Shown here in pieces: positions 18,579-28,675 of a DNA stretch of 64,000 nt (position 1 is the stretch's first letter; each line of letters starts with the position of its first letter). The notes under the pieces are model-generated. The model was given only the letters and a program-made list of their open reading frames with translations. It was not told the origin of the DNA and searched no databases. The translations under genes and the position numbers were made by a program. The stretch spans positions 40,661 to 104,660 of the forward strand of contig JBKDQE010000026.1 of the NCBI GenBank assembly GCA_046342195.1. Reading direction: 5' to 3'. The stretch is from CANHBY01 sp046342195. GTDB lineage: Bacteria; Pseudomonadota; Gammaproteobacteria; Burkholderiales; Burkholderiaceae_C.

Positions 18579-19511
18579 ATGCTTGGTCACACTCACCTCA
18601 TTATTTCCTTCGCGAACAACTCATCTGAAGACGCTGCAACGGCGCTGAAAGGCCTGCACTTGCCTCATTTGAGCCGTTTGCTGCATTGCTGGGCTGAAAG
18701 TCACTTGGACATGGCCGATGACGACACCCTGTCGCCCCCGCATGAACGCGCTTTGGCTCGGGCCCGGGGCTGGGTGGGTGCCCCGGGCACCTGGCCCTTT
18801 GCTGCCCATGCGGCCCACCAAGACAAGATTGACGTTGCACACGGGGCCTGGGGCCTGATGACTCCGGCACACTGGCACCTTTCACGAGACCATGCCATTT
18901 TGCTGGATCCTGACGAATTGACACTGGATGAATCTGAGTCACGCGCTTTCTTTGAGCTTATTCGTGAACGCTTTGAAAGTGAGGGTTTCCAAGTCGCTTT
19001 TGGCGGAGCCACGCGTTGGTACCTTGGCCATGAAAGCCTGCATCAGCTTCCCTGCGCCAGCATTGATCGCGCCATTGGCCGGCCTGTGAACCTCTGGCTG
19101 CCTTCCGGCCCGGCTGCCCGGCTGATTCGCAGGCTGCAAAATGAGGTGCAAATGCTCCTGTATCGCAGCCCCCTGAATGAGTCACGCGAGGCCCAAGGCA
19201 GGCTCGCCGTCAATAGCTTCTGGCTCAGCGGTTGTGGGCGCTATCAGCCCTGCGCCCCGAATTCAGTGCACTATATTGACAGCTTGCGCAAACCCGCTTT
19301 GCAAGAAAACTGGCCAGCCTGGTGCGCTGCCTGGCAAGCGCTTGATGCCGGGCTGTTGCACGAGTTTTCATTGCAGGCCGAGGCCACCTTGACCCTCTGC
19401 GGCGAACGTGGGGCGCTTTCGTTTCAGCCTCAACGCCCCAATCCCTGGCAACGCTGTATGTCGTGGCTGCGTCGGCCTTTGTCGCCATTTCAAATTCTCG
19501 GAGATCTCTGA
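18579..19511 (+). CDS. Conserved protein of the COG4255 / phosphoglycerate-mutase-like group
   Basis: 310 residues, no signal peptide. It resembles a Burkholderiales family often labelled regulatory protein or phosphoglycerate mutase, usually found just before recJ. Family-like features: ARGWVGAPGTWPFAAHAA near residue 60, HWHLSRDHAILLDPD, FGGATRWYLGHESL, and a late EAQGRLAVNSFWLSGCG motif. Function is not established, and I do not infer enzyme activity from the label. Its stop overlaps the recJ start (TGATG), indicating translational coupling. Confidence 0.8.
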   Translation: MLGHTHLIISFANNSSEDAATALKGLHLPHLSRLLHCWAESHLDMADDDTLSPPHERALARARGWVGAPGTWPFAAHAAHQDKIDVAHGAWGLMTPAHWHLSRDHAILLDPDELTLDESESRAFFELIRERFESEGFQVAFGGATRWYLGHESLHQLPCASIDRAIGRPVNLWLPSGPAARLIRRLQNEVQMLLYRSPLNESREAQGRLAVNSFWLSGCGRYQPCAPNSVHYIDSLRKPALQENWPAWCAAWQALDAGLLHEFSLQAEATLTLCGERGALSFQPQRPNPWQRCMSWLRRPLSPFQILGDL

Positions 19512-21343
19512 TGGACGCCCCTGCAATCATTCGTCGCGATGCCCCCCCACGGGCCGTATGGGCGCTGGAGCAAGCGGGGGTGAGCCCTTTGCTGGCCCGG
19601 CTCTTTGCCGCCCGGGGGGTGCGCAACCCGGAAGAACTCGACGACGGCCTGGGCAAATTATTGCCGCCTCAAGCACTGCGCGGAGCACAACGGGCCGCCC
19701 AATTGCTGGCCAATGCCCTACAAGCACAAGAGCGCATTTGTGTGATTGCCGACTATGACTGCGACGGAGCCACGGCTTGTGCGGTGGCTCTGTGGGGGCT
19801 GGGCCTTTTGGGCGCACGGCCAGACATGTTGAGCTATATCGTTCCAGACCGTAGCATTCATGGCTATGGCCTCTCACCCACGATTGTGGATTTGGCACGA
19901 GCAAAAAACCCCCGCTGGCTTTTGACAGTTGACAATGGCATTGCCAGCCTGGAAGGGGTGGCGCACGCAAAATCTTATGGCCTGGGTGTGATCGTGACAG
20001 ATCACCACCTGCCGGCGCTTCATAATGGACAAGCACGGCTTCCCGACGCCGATGTGATCGTCAACCCCAACCAGCCCGACTGCCCCTTTGAAAGTAAAAA
20101 TCTGGCCGGCGTGGGGGTCATGTTTTATGTGCTCTTGGCCCTGCGCATTGAACTGCGCGAGCGCGGCACCTTTGATGCTGGCAGCCAGCCCCGTCTTGAC
20201 ACGCTCCTGGATTTGGTGGCGCTGGGCACAGTGGCCGATGTGGTGAAACTGGATGCCAACAATCGGCGCATTGTTTCACAAGGTCTGCGCCGTATTCGGC
20301 AGGGCCAGATGCACCCGGGTGTGGCGGCTCTTTTTGAAGTGGCTGGGCGCCACCCCGAGCAAGCCAGCACCTTTGACTTTGGCTTTGCCTTGGGCCCGCG
20401 CATCAATGCTGCCGGCCGATTGGCCGACATGACTGTAGGCATTGAGTGCCTGCTCGCCCATGACCCTGCCAAAGCCCTTGAATTGGCGCGAACACTGGAA
20501 GAATTCAATCGTGAGCGTCGAGATGTGGAGGCTGGTATGCGTGAGCAGGCTGAAGCCTCTTTGGCAATAAGTGGGCTGATAAAAAACCCTTCTAAAAAAA
20601 TGGTTATACCCAGTGCCATTGCGATTTTCCAGCCTGATTTTCACGAAGGCGTGGTGGGTATTGTCGCTTCCCGAATCAAAGAACGCATGCATCGGCCCAC
20701 CTTTGTATTTGCCCAGGGTCATGATGGATTGCTCAAAGGCTCGGGCCGGTCCATCGCGGGTTTTCACTTGCGAGACGCCCTGGATCTCATCAGCAAACGC
20801 TATCCGGGGGTGTTACGCAAATTTGGCGGGCACGCCATGGCCGCAGGCTGCACCTTGGGAGCGGATGATTTTCCAAGCTTCGAGACCGCCTTTCAGCAAG
20901 TGGCGCAAGAATGGTTGTCGCCCAGTGACTTGGCGCGGCAACTCTTGAGCGATGGGCCCCTGGACCCTGAGTATTTCAATAGAGCCACCATTCAGGCGCT
21001 TGAAGCACAGGTCTGGGGGCAAGCTTTTGAGCCCCCACTGTTCAGCGACGAGGTCGAAATTTTGAGCCGCCGCATCCTGAAAGAGCGTCACACCAAGCTC
21101 ACCGTTCGTCATGCCGGGGTACTGCGCGAAGCCATTTGGTTTTACCACACCGAGCCCGTGCCAGACAAAGCCATTGTGGCCTACCGGCTTCAAATGAATG
21201 AATACAAAGGGCAACAACATGTGCAAATGCTGGTGGAGGCCGTTTCTCCCGTCAGCGTGAGCGGTTTTGCAGAGGTTCCTTCAGCACCTGCCATAGGCGC
21301 CCGCACCGTTATGCTGCACGAAGTTGCCGCATCCAGAAAGTGA
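19511..21343 (+). CDS. recJ: Single-stranded-DNA-specific 5'-3' exonuclease RecJ
   Basis: Degrades single-stranded DNA in RecF-pathway recombination, mismatch repair and base excision repair. The DHH-family motifs are clear: IADYDCDGATACAVAL (motif I, residues about 77-92), VIVTDHHLPA (motif III), GVGVMFYVLLALR, and the DHHA1 part with GRSIAGFHLRDALD and FGGHAMAAGCTL. The length of about 610 residues is normal. The start at 19511 is chosen because it gives a one-base overlap with the preceding stop; the frame is open 16 codons further upstream. Confidence 0.96.
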   Translation: MDAPAIIRRDAPPRAVWALEQAGVSPLLARLFAARGVRNPEELDDGLGKLLPPQALRGAQRAAQLLANALQAQERICVIADYDCDGATACAVALWGLGLLGARPDMLSYIVPDRSIHGYGLSPTIVDLARAKNPRWLLTVDNGIASLEGVAHAKSYGLGVIVTDHHLPALHNGQARLPDADVIVNPNQPDCPFESKNLAGVGVMFYVLLALRIELRERGTFDAGSQPRLDTLLDLVALGTVADVVKLDANNRRIVSQGLRRIRQGQMHPGVAALFEVAGRHPEQASTFDFGFALGPRINAAGRLADMTVGIECLLAHDPAKALELARTLEEFNRERRDVEAGMREQAEASLAISGLIKNPSKKMVIPSAIAIFQPDFHEGVVGIVASRIKERMHRPTFVFAQGHDGLLKGSGRSIAGFHLRDALDLISKRYPGVLRKFGGHAMAAGCTLGADDFPSFETAFQQVAQEWLSPSDLARQLLSDGPLDPEYFNRATIQALEAQVWGQAFEPPLFSDEVEILSRRILKERHTKLTVRHAGVLREAIWFYHTEPVPDKAIVAYRLQMNEYKGQQHVQMLVEAVSPVSVSGFAEVPSAPAIGARTVMLHEVAASRK

Positions 21344-21601
21344 TAGAGGAAATTTTCATGCCATCTCTTTGGCTGCCCTATCGACATGGGCGAATGCTCC
21401 ATGGATTCCTGCCTGAGCCAGAATGACGGCGTGATTGAATTTTTCAGGGCCGATGGTATCGCATCAATCATGATACTGAGGCTCAACCCTGTCAGGGTGT
21501 TTGCTTGTGCAAAAATCATTGTGGGTCAGCATGGGTTCTTGGCGTGGCCTTCTGCTGATATGGTTTTTCGTTGTCCCTGATAATTAGCCCGGAGAGATGG
21601 C

Positions 21602-23284
21602 ATGGAGAAAATTTGGCTCAAGCATTACCCCGAGGGTGTTCCGGCAGAAATTGATGTGGGCCGATATGGTTCGCTGGTCAGCCTTTTGGATGAAAGCTTC
21701 AGGCGTTTTGCCGGCCAGCCGGCTTATAAATTCATGGGCCGCTCATTCACGTTTCAACAAATCAATGAAAACTCACGCGCCCTGGCTGGCTACTTTCAAA
21801 CCCTGGGCTTGACCCCAGGCGACCGGGTTGCGGTGATGTTGCCGAATGTTCCGCAGTACCCGGTGGCGGTGGCCGCCATTTTGAGGGCCGGCTTGGTGGT
21901 GGTGAATGTGAACCCCTTGTACACCCCCCGCGAGTTGGCTCATCAATTGAAAGACTCTGGCGCCAAAGCCCTCATTTTGATGGAAAACTTTGCGACCACC
22001 CTGCAGCAGTGCTTGAAGGAGCTGCCTCCCTTGAACATGGTGCTCACTTCTTTGGGCGACATGCTGCCTTTTCCAAAAAACCTGCTGGTGAATGCGACAG
22101 TAAAATATATCAAAAAGCTGGTACCCTCTTTTCGCCTGCCCGGCGCCGTGCCTTGGAATGATGCCCTTTCGTCTGGTCGGGCCCATGGCTTTCTTGCGGC
22201 CTCTGTGGGCCCCGATGATCTGGCTGTTTTGCAGTACACTGGGGGCACCACCGGCATCAGCAAGGGGGCCATGCTGCGTCATCGCAATTTGGTGGCCAAC
22301 ATTCTTCAGTCAGAAGCGTGGTACCGCCCGGCGCTTTCAAAAATTCCGCTTGCTGAGCAACTGCACACCGTTTGTGCCCTGCCGCTTTATCACATCTTCG
22401 GCTTTAACATCAATATGATGTTGTCTCTGCGCTTGGGGGGGTGCAATATTTTGCTGGCCAACCCTCGCGACTTGCCCAGCCTGTTCAAAACGCTGGCCAA
22501 AGAGCGGTTTCACAGCTTTCCAGCCGTCAATACCCTCTTCAGTAGCATGCTCAATCACCCTTTGTTTTCGACCGTCAACTGGAGCCATCTTCAGCTGGCA
22601 GTGGGAGGCGGCATGGCCGTCACGAGCACCACAGCCGCAGACTGGCTCAAAAAAACGGGGTGCCCGATTGTCGAAGGTTATGGCTTGTCAGAAACTTCTC
22701 CTTCGGTGTCGTGCAACCCCGTCAACAGCAGTCATTACAGCGGCAACATTGGCATGCCTTTGCCCAACACAGAAATAGCCCTCCTTGACGATGAAGGTCA
22801 CGAAGTGCCCGCAGCTTGCTCCGGGGAAATCGCGATTCGCGGGCCCCAAGTGATGGCAGGCTATTGGCAGCGCCCCGAGGAAACCGCTCAAAGCTTCACC
22901 GCTGACGGGTTTTTCCGCACTGGAGACATCGGCACCGTTGATGAGCAAGGGTATTTCAAAATCGTTGATCGCAAAAAAGACATGATTCTCGTCAGTGGCT
23001 TCAATGTTTATCCTACGGAAATTGAAAACGTCGTGAGCAGGATGCCCCAAGTGCTTGAGTGTGCCGTGGTGGGCATCCCCGACCCCAAAACCGGAGAAGC
23101 CGTGAAACTCGTGATTGTCAAACGTCAACCCGAATGCACTGAGGCTGAAGTGCGTGCATTTTGTGAAGCCAACTTGACAGGCTATAAAAGACCCAAATTG
23201 ATTGAATTTCGAGCCACTTTACCCAAAACTCATGTCGGGAAAATTTTGCGCCGTATGCTCCGCGATACCCCTGAACAAAAATAG
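21602..23284 (+). CDS. fadD: Long-chain fatty acid--CoA ligase
   Basis: Adenylate-forming enzyme that activates fatty acids to acyl-CoA for beta-oxidation. 560 residues, with the P-loop-like YTGGTTGISKGAMLRH (residues about 212-227), the YGLSETSPSVSCNP motif, the FRTGDIGTVDEQGYFKIVDRKKDMI hinge region and the C-terminal catalytic lysine in TLPKTHVGKILRRML. The order and spacing match FadD, not the acetyl-CoA synthetase elsewhere in this window. The 258 bases upstream (21344-21601) hold no gene but contain an inverted REP-like fragment. Confidence 0.94.
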   Translation: MEKIWLKHYPEGVPAEIDVGRYGSLVSLLDESFRRFAGQPAYKFMGRSFTFQQINENSRALAGYFQTLGLTPGDRVAVMLPNVPQYPVAVAAILRAGLVVVNVNPLYTPRELAHQLKDSGAKALILMENFATTLQQCLKELPPLNMVLTSLGDMLPFPKNLLVNATVKYIKKLVPSFRLPGAVPWNDALSSGRAHGFLAASVGPDDLAVLQYTGGTTGISKGAMLRHRNLVANILQSEAWYRPALSKIPLAEQLHTVCALPLYHIFGFNINMMLSLRLGGCNILLANPRDLPSLFKTLAKERFHSFPAVNTLFSSMLNHPLFSTVNWSHLQLAVGGGMAVTSTTAADWLKKTGCPIVEGYGLSETSPSVSCNPVNSSHYSGNIGMPLPNTEIALLDDEGHEVPAACSGEIAIRGPQVMAGYWQRPEETAQSFTADGFFRTGDIGTVDEQGYFKIVDRKKDMILVSGFNVYPTEIENVVSRMPQVLECAVVGIPDPKTGEAVKLVIVKRQPECTEAEVRAFCEANLTGYKRPKLIEFRATLPKTHVGKILRRMLRDTPEQK

Positions 23285-23293
23285 TTGATCACC

Positions 23294-24019
23294 ATGCTTG
23301 GCCCTCGATTTTTCGTTGACAAACCCTTGCGCCCTGACTCTCTGCTGGGCCTTCCTTCTGGCCCGGCCCGTCACGCCCAGGTTCTGAGGCTGCGGCCGGG
23401 TGATTCTTTGGTGTTGTTTAATGGTCAGGGTGGAGAATGGCCTGCTGAAATGATTCATATGGGCAAGTCTGAGGTTCAAGTTCGTGTGCATCAGCATGTC
23501 CCTATTGAGCGTGAAAATTCTTTTTACGTGACTTGGGCCTTGGGCATGCCCACCAATGAACGAATGAACCATCTGATTGAAAAGGCCACCGAATTGGGTG
23601 TGTCGCGGATTCAACCCTTGATTTGCGAGCGTTCTGTGCTGCGCTTGCACGAAGAGCGGGCTGCGAAAAAAGTGGCTCACTGGGGGGCTGTGGCAGTTGC
23701 TGCCTGTGAGCAATGTGGCCGCAACAGGGTGCCGATCATTTCAGGGGTGCTGAGCTTGACTGAGTGGCTGGACAGCCTGGAAAGCGTCCCGGAGGCGCAA
23801 GACTTGCGGTTTTTATTGAGCCCGCGTGAATCCACCCTCTGGCACCCCCCCAATCCGGCTCAAACCCATCGCTTGACCTTCCTGAGTGGCCCTGAAGGAG
23901 GGTTGACCGATGACGAAGAAATGCGGGCACACCACAAGGCATTTTCACGGGTGAGCCTTGGGGCCCGAATTTTGCGTGCCGATACGGCGCCATTGATGGT
24001 ATTGTCGAAGTTAACTTGA
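23294..24019 (+). CDS. rsmE: 16S rRNA (uracil(1498)-N(3))-methyltransferase RsmE
   Basis: SPOUT methyltransferase that modifies U1498 in 16S rRNA helix 44. N-terminal PUA-like domain (PRFFVDKPL, ARHAQVLRLRPGDSLVLFNGQGGEW), then the knot domain with NHLIEKATELGVSRIQPL, the AdoMet-binding LSGPEGGLTDDEEMRAHH and RVSLGARILRADTAPLMVL. About 241 residues, as usual. A GTG/ATG pair allows a start at 23285; ATG 23294 fits the family N-terminus better. It directly follows fadD. Confidence 0.95.
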   Translation: MLGPRFFVDKPLRPDSLLGLPSGPARHAQVLRLRPGDSLVLFNGQGGEWPAEMIHMGKSEVQVRVHQHVPIERENSFYVTWALGMPTNERMNHLIEKATELGVSRIQPLICERSVLRLHEERAAKKVAHWGAVAVAACEQCGRNRVPIISGVLSLTEWLDSLESVPEAQDLRFLLSPRESTLWHPPNPAQTHRLTFLSGPEGGLTDDEEMRAHHKAFSRVSLGARILRADTAPLMVLSKLT

Positions 24020-24134
24020 AAACCACAGTGATAGATGTCGCTCAGTGCCTTGGTTGTAAAAAGTTATCCTCATTGAAGCGGCCCATGTCAGTGGGCATAC
24101 GGCCCCGCCTGCCAAATCAACCGGCCCACTGATC

Positions 24135-25415
24135 ATGCTCCAACATATTCTGATTGCCCTGAGCATTTTTATATTGATGGTCTCAGTGGCTCCCCTTGAT
24201 GAGCCCTTGAGCGCCCAAGCGCGTGCCACCTTGGCTTTGGTACCCAACCAAACCACCCACCGTGCCGTGCTGTATCGTGCCGGCCTGAATGCCCCGGAAA
24301 ACCTTGACCCTTCAGTGTATGGCCAACACAGGCTTCGGGGAATCTCCTCATCAGGCTCCACGAGCACCCCAGGAACGCGCCAAGCCAGTTCATTACAAGG
24401 CTTGCGCAGCCCTCGCGGCCCCTTTTTTTGCTCCCTTCATGAAAATTCCCGCTGCTGGAATCAAATTGTCTCGGTGACTGCCGAGGCCCTGAGCATGCTT
24501 GAAAAAGACCACGCCACTTTACTGAGTCGGTATCAAACATGGCTCAAGATCAGCGATACCGAAAATAAAACCATTGGTCTGAGCCCGGAAAGCTCGCTTC
24601 CCGTTGAGCACCTGAGCGGGGTGCACCGTTTGATGGTTTTGCGCGCTTTTTATGATGCGGCCCAAGGGCAGGCCGCGGCCTCTTTGGAGCGGCTTTACCG
24701 TGTGATCTCAGACTTGCGTCAACATTTTGCCTTGCCCGATGATTTTCCAGCCAAGCTCATTTTGGCCGAGCTGATAGATGAAAGCCTTCAAGCGGCCTCC
24801 GTAATTTCCCGGACTTACCATGTGAAAACGCCGCCTATTCCCCGGCTGAGCCCTCAAGAGAAGGACTTATCATCGGCCATGGCGCACCAGTTTCGCAAAG
24901 CCTCCCATTTTTTTCTGTCCATCGAGGCATTAAACGTCTCGGATCCAAAGCACACTGAAGAGCCTCGCCTCAAGTGGATGATGCGTTTTGCGATGCAACG
25001 CCTCATTTACAAACCCAAGCAGACCCTCAATCGAACCCATCAAGCCCTGCAGTTCTGGATGGAAGCCTCCCGGGCCAGCCCCGCACACTTTGCCCGTCTG
25101 ATGGAGCAAGAATTTCATCCCGGCCCAGTGGCGCTGGTTTGGGATCAGCTGCGTAACCCCTTGGGCCGAATTTTGGGGCAGTTGGCTGAACTCAATTTCA
25201 AAATTCCTATTGTCAGGTTACAGCAGCTTGACATCATGATCGCGATGTTCAATGCCACACAAGGGCAGGCCCTCGAGCAGCTTTCATCCGAAGCCTTGGC
25301 CAACCCCTATGGGCAAGGAGCCCCTGCCGCGCTCAGCGCCAATCGTTCGGCTCTGTGCATGCCCAGCCCCGACGTGATTCACACTAAAGCAACTTGCCTG
25401 CGTTTGGGGGCCTGA
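24135..25415 (+). CDS. Unknown protein with an N-terminal membrane or signal segment
   Basis: 426 residues, not recognised. The first about 20 residues are hydrophobic (LIALSIFILMVSVAPL), suggesting export or an inner-membrane anchor. A low-complexity Ser/Thr/Gly stretch follows (residues about 68-95), with a short CSLHENSRCWNQ segment holding two Cys, then a long mainly alpha-helical region with no motif I can name. Codon use looks like its neighbours, so it is probably a real host gene. It is convergent with mutY. A lineage-specific lipoprotein-like or periplasmic protein is possible, but no function is claimed. Confidence 0.65.
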   Translation: MLQHILIALSIFILMVSVAPLDEPLSAQARATLALVPNQTTHRAVLYRAGLNAPENLDPSVYGQHRLRGISSSGSTSTPGTRQASSLQGLRSPRGPFFCSLHENSRCWNQIVSVTAEALSMLEKDHATLLSRYQTWLKISDTENKTIGLSPESSLPVEHLSGVHRLMVLRAFYDAAQGQAAASLERLYRVISDLRQHFALPDDFPAKLILAELIDESLQAASVISRTYHVKTPPIPRLSPQEKDLSSAMAHQFRKASHFFLSIEALNVSDPKHTEEPRLKWMMRFAMQRLIYKPKQTLNRTHQALQFWMEASRASPAHFARLMEQEFHPGPVALVWDQLRNPLGRILGQLAELNFKIPIVRLQQLDIMIAMFNATQGQALEQLSSEALANPYGQGAPAALSANRSALCMPSPDVIHTKATCLRLGA

Positions 25416-25457
25416 GGCCTTATCCTGCGCAAAGGATGAAATGCTCCAGCTTTAGTA

Positions 25458-26528
25458 TTAACAGGCCCTGGCGGCAATCAATTTTTTGAGCGGGGCCGGC
25501 AAACCGGCATTCAAGGCTTCTCGAAGGTCAAACCAGCGGCCCGCTTCGTGACTGAAAGGCGCAGTTGCTTCGGCAATCTGTTGATCATGGAGATCATCGG
25601 GGAAAGTCCAGCATGCAGGATGCAAAGTCCAGTCGAGGTGGGTCAAGGTATGAATCAATGACGGCAATATCGATGCTTGACCCGACCAAGTGGAGGTCAT
25701 TTTGTCAAATTCAATCAACGACGGAAGCTCTGGAAAGCTCCATAGCCCGGCCCAAATGCCCTTGGCCGGGCGCTGAACCAGCCACAGCCAGCCTCGCCAG
25801 CGCAACCAGAGCCAAACTGAACTGCGCAGATGCCGTCGGGTTTTGCGAATTTTGACCGGGTAACGGCCAGGATCACCCGCCTGATAAGCCAGGCACAAAA
25901 CCTTGACCGGGCATTTCTCACAAAGGGGCTGTCGGCTCAGGCATACGGTTGCACCGAGATCCATCAAACCCTGCGTATAGGGCTCAATGTGGCTGCTCGG
26001 CAAGAGTTCATTGGCTTGGGCCCAAAGCCATCGCTCCGAGGCTGTTTGGCTTAAATTTCCGTCAAACTTTAATACCCTGGACAGCACACGCTTCACGTTT
26101 CCATCGAGAATGGCAACGCGCTCACCGAAACAAAAGGCGGCAATCGCTGCGGCGGTAGAGCGGCCAATGCCAGGTAATGTTTGCAAGGCTTGGGCACTGG
26201 ACGGAAAAACACCCCCATGCTCTTTGATCACCTGCTGAGCGCAGCGGTGCAGGTTGCGCGCCCGGCTGTAGTAACCCAAGCCACTCCACAACGCCAACAC
26301 GTCATCCAGGTGGGCATCAGCCAGGGCCCTGACATCGGGAAACCGCTGCAAAAAACGCTCGTAAAAAGCCAATACGGTCACCACCTGAGTTTGCTGCAAC
26401 ATGATCTCTGACAGCCAGACCCGGTAGGGCTCACGGGTATGTTGCCAAGGCAGGGAATGTCGGCCATGAAGCCGCTGCCAATCGATCAATCGAGCAGCAA
26501 AGCCTTGCAGGGCTGTCGATTGAGTCAC
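25458..26528 (-). CDS. mutY: A/G-specific adenine DNA glycosylase MutY
   Basis: Removes adenine mispaired with 8-oxoguanine. Seen: LSEIMLQQTQVVTVLAFY, the helix-hairpin-helix LPGIGRSTAAAIAAFCFG with the catalytic Asp further on in VAILDGNVKRVLSR, the iron-sulphur cysteines CLSRQPLCEKCPVKVLC, and a C-terminal NUDIX-like domain (RPAKGIWAGLWSFPE). 356 residues. It starts with GTG at 26528, overlapping the stop of the upstream GTPase gene (GTGA). The stop codon lies inside the dispersed motif TTTAGTNTTAACAGGCCCT. With mutM close by, two parts of the 8-oxoguanine repair system are nearly adjacent. Confidence 0.96.
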   Translation of the reverse strand: MTQSTALQGFAARLIDWQRLHGRHSLPWQHTREPYRVWLSEIMLQQTQVVTVLAFYERFLQRFPDVRALADAHLDDVLALWSGLGYYSRARNLHRCAQQVIKEHGGVFPSSAQALQTLPGIGRSTAAAIAAFCFGERVAILDGNVKRVLSRVLKFDGNLSQTASERWLWAQANELLPSSHIEPYTQGLMDLGATVCLSRQPLCEKCPVKVLCLAYQAGDPGRYPVKIRKTRRHLRSSVWLWLRWRGWLWLVQRPAKGIWAGLWSFPELPSLIEFDKMTSTWSGQASILPSLIHTLTHLDWTLHPACWTFPDDLHDQQIAEATAPFSHEAGRWFDLREALNAGLPAPLKKLIAARAC

Positions 26529-28576
26529 GTCGACAGGCCCGCCACACAGCCGGAAAGACTCATGGAAGCGGGCATGGCAGGAGGCAATGCCGTGTCAAGC
26601 AGGCCTGCTTCTTTGAGCAGGGCAGCAATCATTTGCTGGACATTCTCAAGATGCGACTTCAACCGGGCATCCTGCTGCTCGACTTCTGCAATGCGGCGTT
26701 CAAGATCACCGGTGGCAACCTGAATTCTCTCCAGGGCATCTTTGCGTTTGTGAAAATTTTGACGACGCTCATGAATCTGGCGGTCTACCTGGAAAAATAC
26801 AGCTTGATTCCACCCCTCAAATTCAGTGCTGGCTGTTTCGAACACCACACGCAGCTTCGACAGCAACATGTGCCGAAATTGATCCATAAACTTGGGCTGA
26901 GACAAGCGAAACGCGTGTGTCAGGCCAAGATACTGAACATAGCTGTTTTCGAGAAGATCAATTTCTTCCTTGAGACGAACCAGATCAATGGCGGGTGGCA
27001 AAGAAAGTGAAAATCCAAATTCGGTATTGATTTGGCTGAACGAAGGGGCCAACATTTCACGGATTTCGATCGCGCGGGCATGGGCTTGGTCCAGCAACAA
27101 TCGCAGGTTGGCACACAAGGTAAGAAACGCTTTTTTGGCGCCCAGGTTCATGAGTGAGGCACTCATGGATGTTTGCATCTGCTCCACTTCTTGCCGCAAG
27201 CGATCACCAGAAATATCGGCCATGGCGTTTTTGAGCAAGCGCATATGAACCGCTCGCAACGCATGGAGGCGTGCCGTGCATTGTTCGAACTCAGTGGCCT
27301 CGACATCCACCCGCTCGATCATCGCCCGCACTTTGCTGTCACTTTTACCTCTCAAGCTATTGAGTTCAAGACTTTGCCCGGACAATTGCTGACGCAAGTC
27401 ACCCGCACGCTGAACCACATGAGATTGAATGCGATGGCAAGCGTCTGCGACCGCCGCTTCGAGCATTTTGCGCCTCTGTGGCAGCAAATGCTCTGAAAGA
27501 GCGGCCTCAAGAAGCGGCAACCGGCTGCTTTGCAGGGCAGAAAAATCTCCAGAGATTTTCGCCGTCAAGCCCTGACGCGCCGACAAAGGGAAAACCCGTG
27601 ATGCGGGCAAATCAAGAATACGGGCCGCCGCCAGACGCTGGGTTTCAATTTGTGACTGTAGATCTTCGGGCAGCACCAAAGGATCAACCAAGGTGTCAAT
27701 CTTGTTGAGCACCACATAACGGGCCATCGGATGGGTAGAAAGATGATCCCGCCAAATGGATAAATCAGATTTGGTCACTCCGGTGTCGGCAGCCAGAATA
27801 AAAAGAGTGGCATGGGCTGAGGGCAAGAGGTTCAGGGTCAGTTCAGGCTCAGCACCAATGGCATTCAAGCCCGGGGTGTCAAGCACCACCAAACCTTGAC
27901 GCAGCAGAGGATGCGGGTAATTGATGAGGGCATGGCGCCAAACCGGAACCTCAACCAAGCCATCGTCATTTTTCTGTGGATTGTCATCAGGAGTTTCATC
28001 GTTCCAGAAACCGAGGGCCTTGGCCTGATTTTCCGTCACCCATTGAGTACGCACCACCTCACGCAAGGTGTGTGCCAAGGCATCACTGTCTGTTGGGTCA
28101 AGGGGAATTTTTTGCCAGAGATCAACTTGCTGACGCAACTCGATCAGGGGCACATTATTCAGCCGGGTTTCTATGGGCAATAAAGCCAAGCTGGCCGCAA
28201 TACCAGACTCATAGCCTAATTCTACCGGGCACATGGTGGTTCGCCCGGGAGCCGCAGGCAATACCCGCTGGCCTGCCTCTGAAAAGAAAATCGCGTTGAT
28301 CAACTCTGACTTGCCGCGCGAAAACTCGGCCACAAAAGCAATGACCAGCTTTTGATGAGACAGGCGCTCCTTGATGTTGACAAGGGCATCCCGGGCGACA
28401 ATTTCTGCCAGGTCATGCTCAATCAAGTAGGCTAAAAGATTTTGAATTTTTGCGCAGAGGGTCGCACGCCAAGCGCTCAAGGCATCAAGCTGGTGATGAA
28501 AACCATTCGGGGCTGTCAAAGGCGAGATCTGTGTTTCCAAAGTTGCAACCCCTTGAGGATTCAGGATTTTTCTCAA
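26525..28576 (-). CDS. Dynamin-family large GTPase
   Basis: 683 residues, bacterial dynamin-like. GTPase motifs: P-loop EFSRGKSELINAIF (residues about 83-96), switch-like GRTTMCPVELGYE, DTPGLNAIG, and NKIDTL. An insert sits between motifs G2 and G3, and a long helical stalk with heptad-like segments follows (residues about 350-660). Bacterial relatives are linked to membrane remodelling and in some cases to envelope stress or phage resistance; the role here is unknown. It is translationally coupled to mutY, an unusual pairing. The protein is acidic and helical, with no signal sequence. Confidence 0.85.
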   Translation of the reverse strand: MRKILNPQGVATLETQISPLTAPNGFHHQLDALSAWRATLCAKIQNLLAYLIEHDLAEIVARDALVNIKERLSHQKLVIAFVAEFSRGKSELINAIFFSEAGQRVLPAAPGRTTMCPVELGYESGIAASLALLPIETRLNNVPLIELRQQVDLWQKIPLDPTDSDALAHTLREVVRTQWVTENQAKALGFWNDETPDDNPQKNDDGLVEVPVWRHALINYPHPLLRQGLVVLDTPGLNAIGAEPELTLNLLPSAHATLFILAADTGVTKSDLSIWRDHLSTHPMARYVVLNKIDTLVDPLVLPEDLQSQIETQRLAAARILDLPASRVFPLSARQGLTAKISGDFSALQSSRLPLLEAALSEHLLPQRRKMLEAAVADACHRIQSHVVQRAGDLRQQLSGQSLELNSLRGKSDSKVRAMIERVDVEATEFEQCTARLHALRAVHMRLLKNAMADISGDRLRQEVEQMQTSMSASLMNLGAKKAFLTLCANLRLLLDQAHARAIEIREMLAPSFSQINTEFGFSLSLPPAIDLVRLKEEIDLLENSYVQYLGLTHAFRLSQPKFMDQFRHMLLSKLRVVFETASTEFEGWNQAVFFQVDRQIHERRQNFHKRKDALERIQVATGDLERRIAEVEQQDARLKSHLENVQQMIAALLKEAGLLDTALPPAMPASMSLSGCVAGLST

Positions 28577-28675
28577 TATTAACGCTTACAGACGAAAACC
28601 CACAGCCCATTCTTCGAGAACCTTTGCAAAACCCATGGCGTTGAGCACATAGATGTTGTGCAGCCAATGTTTCCA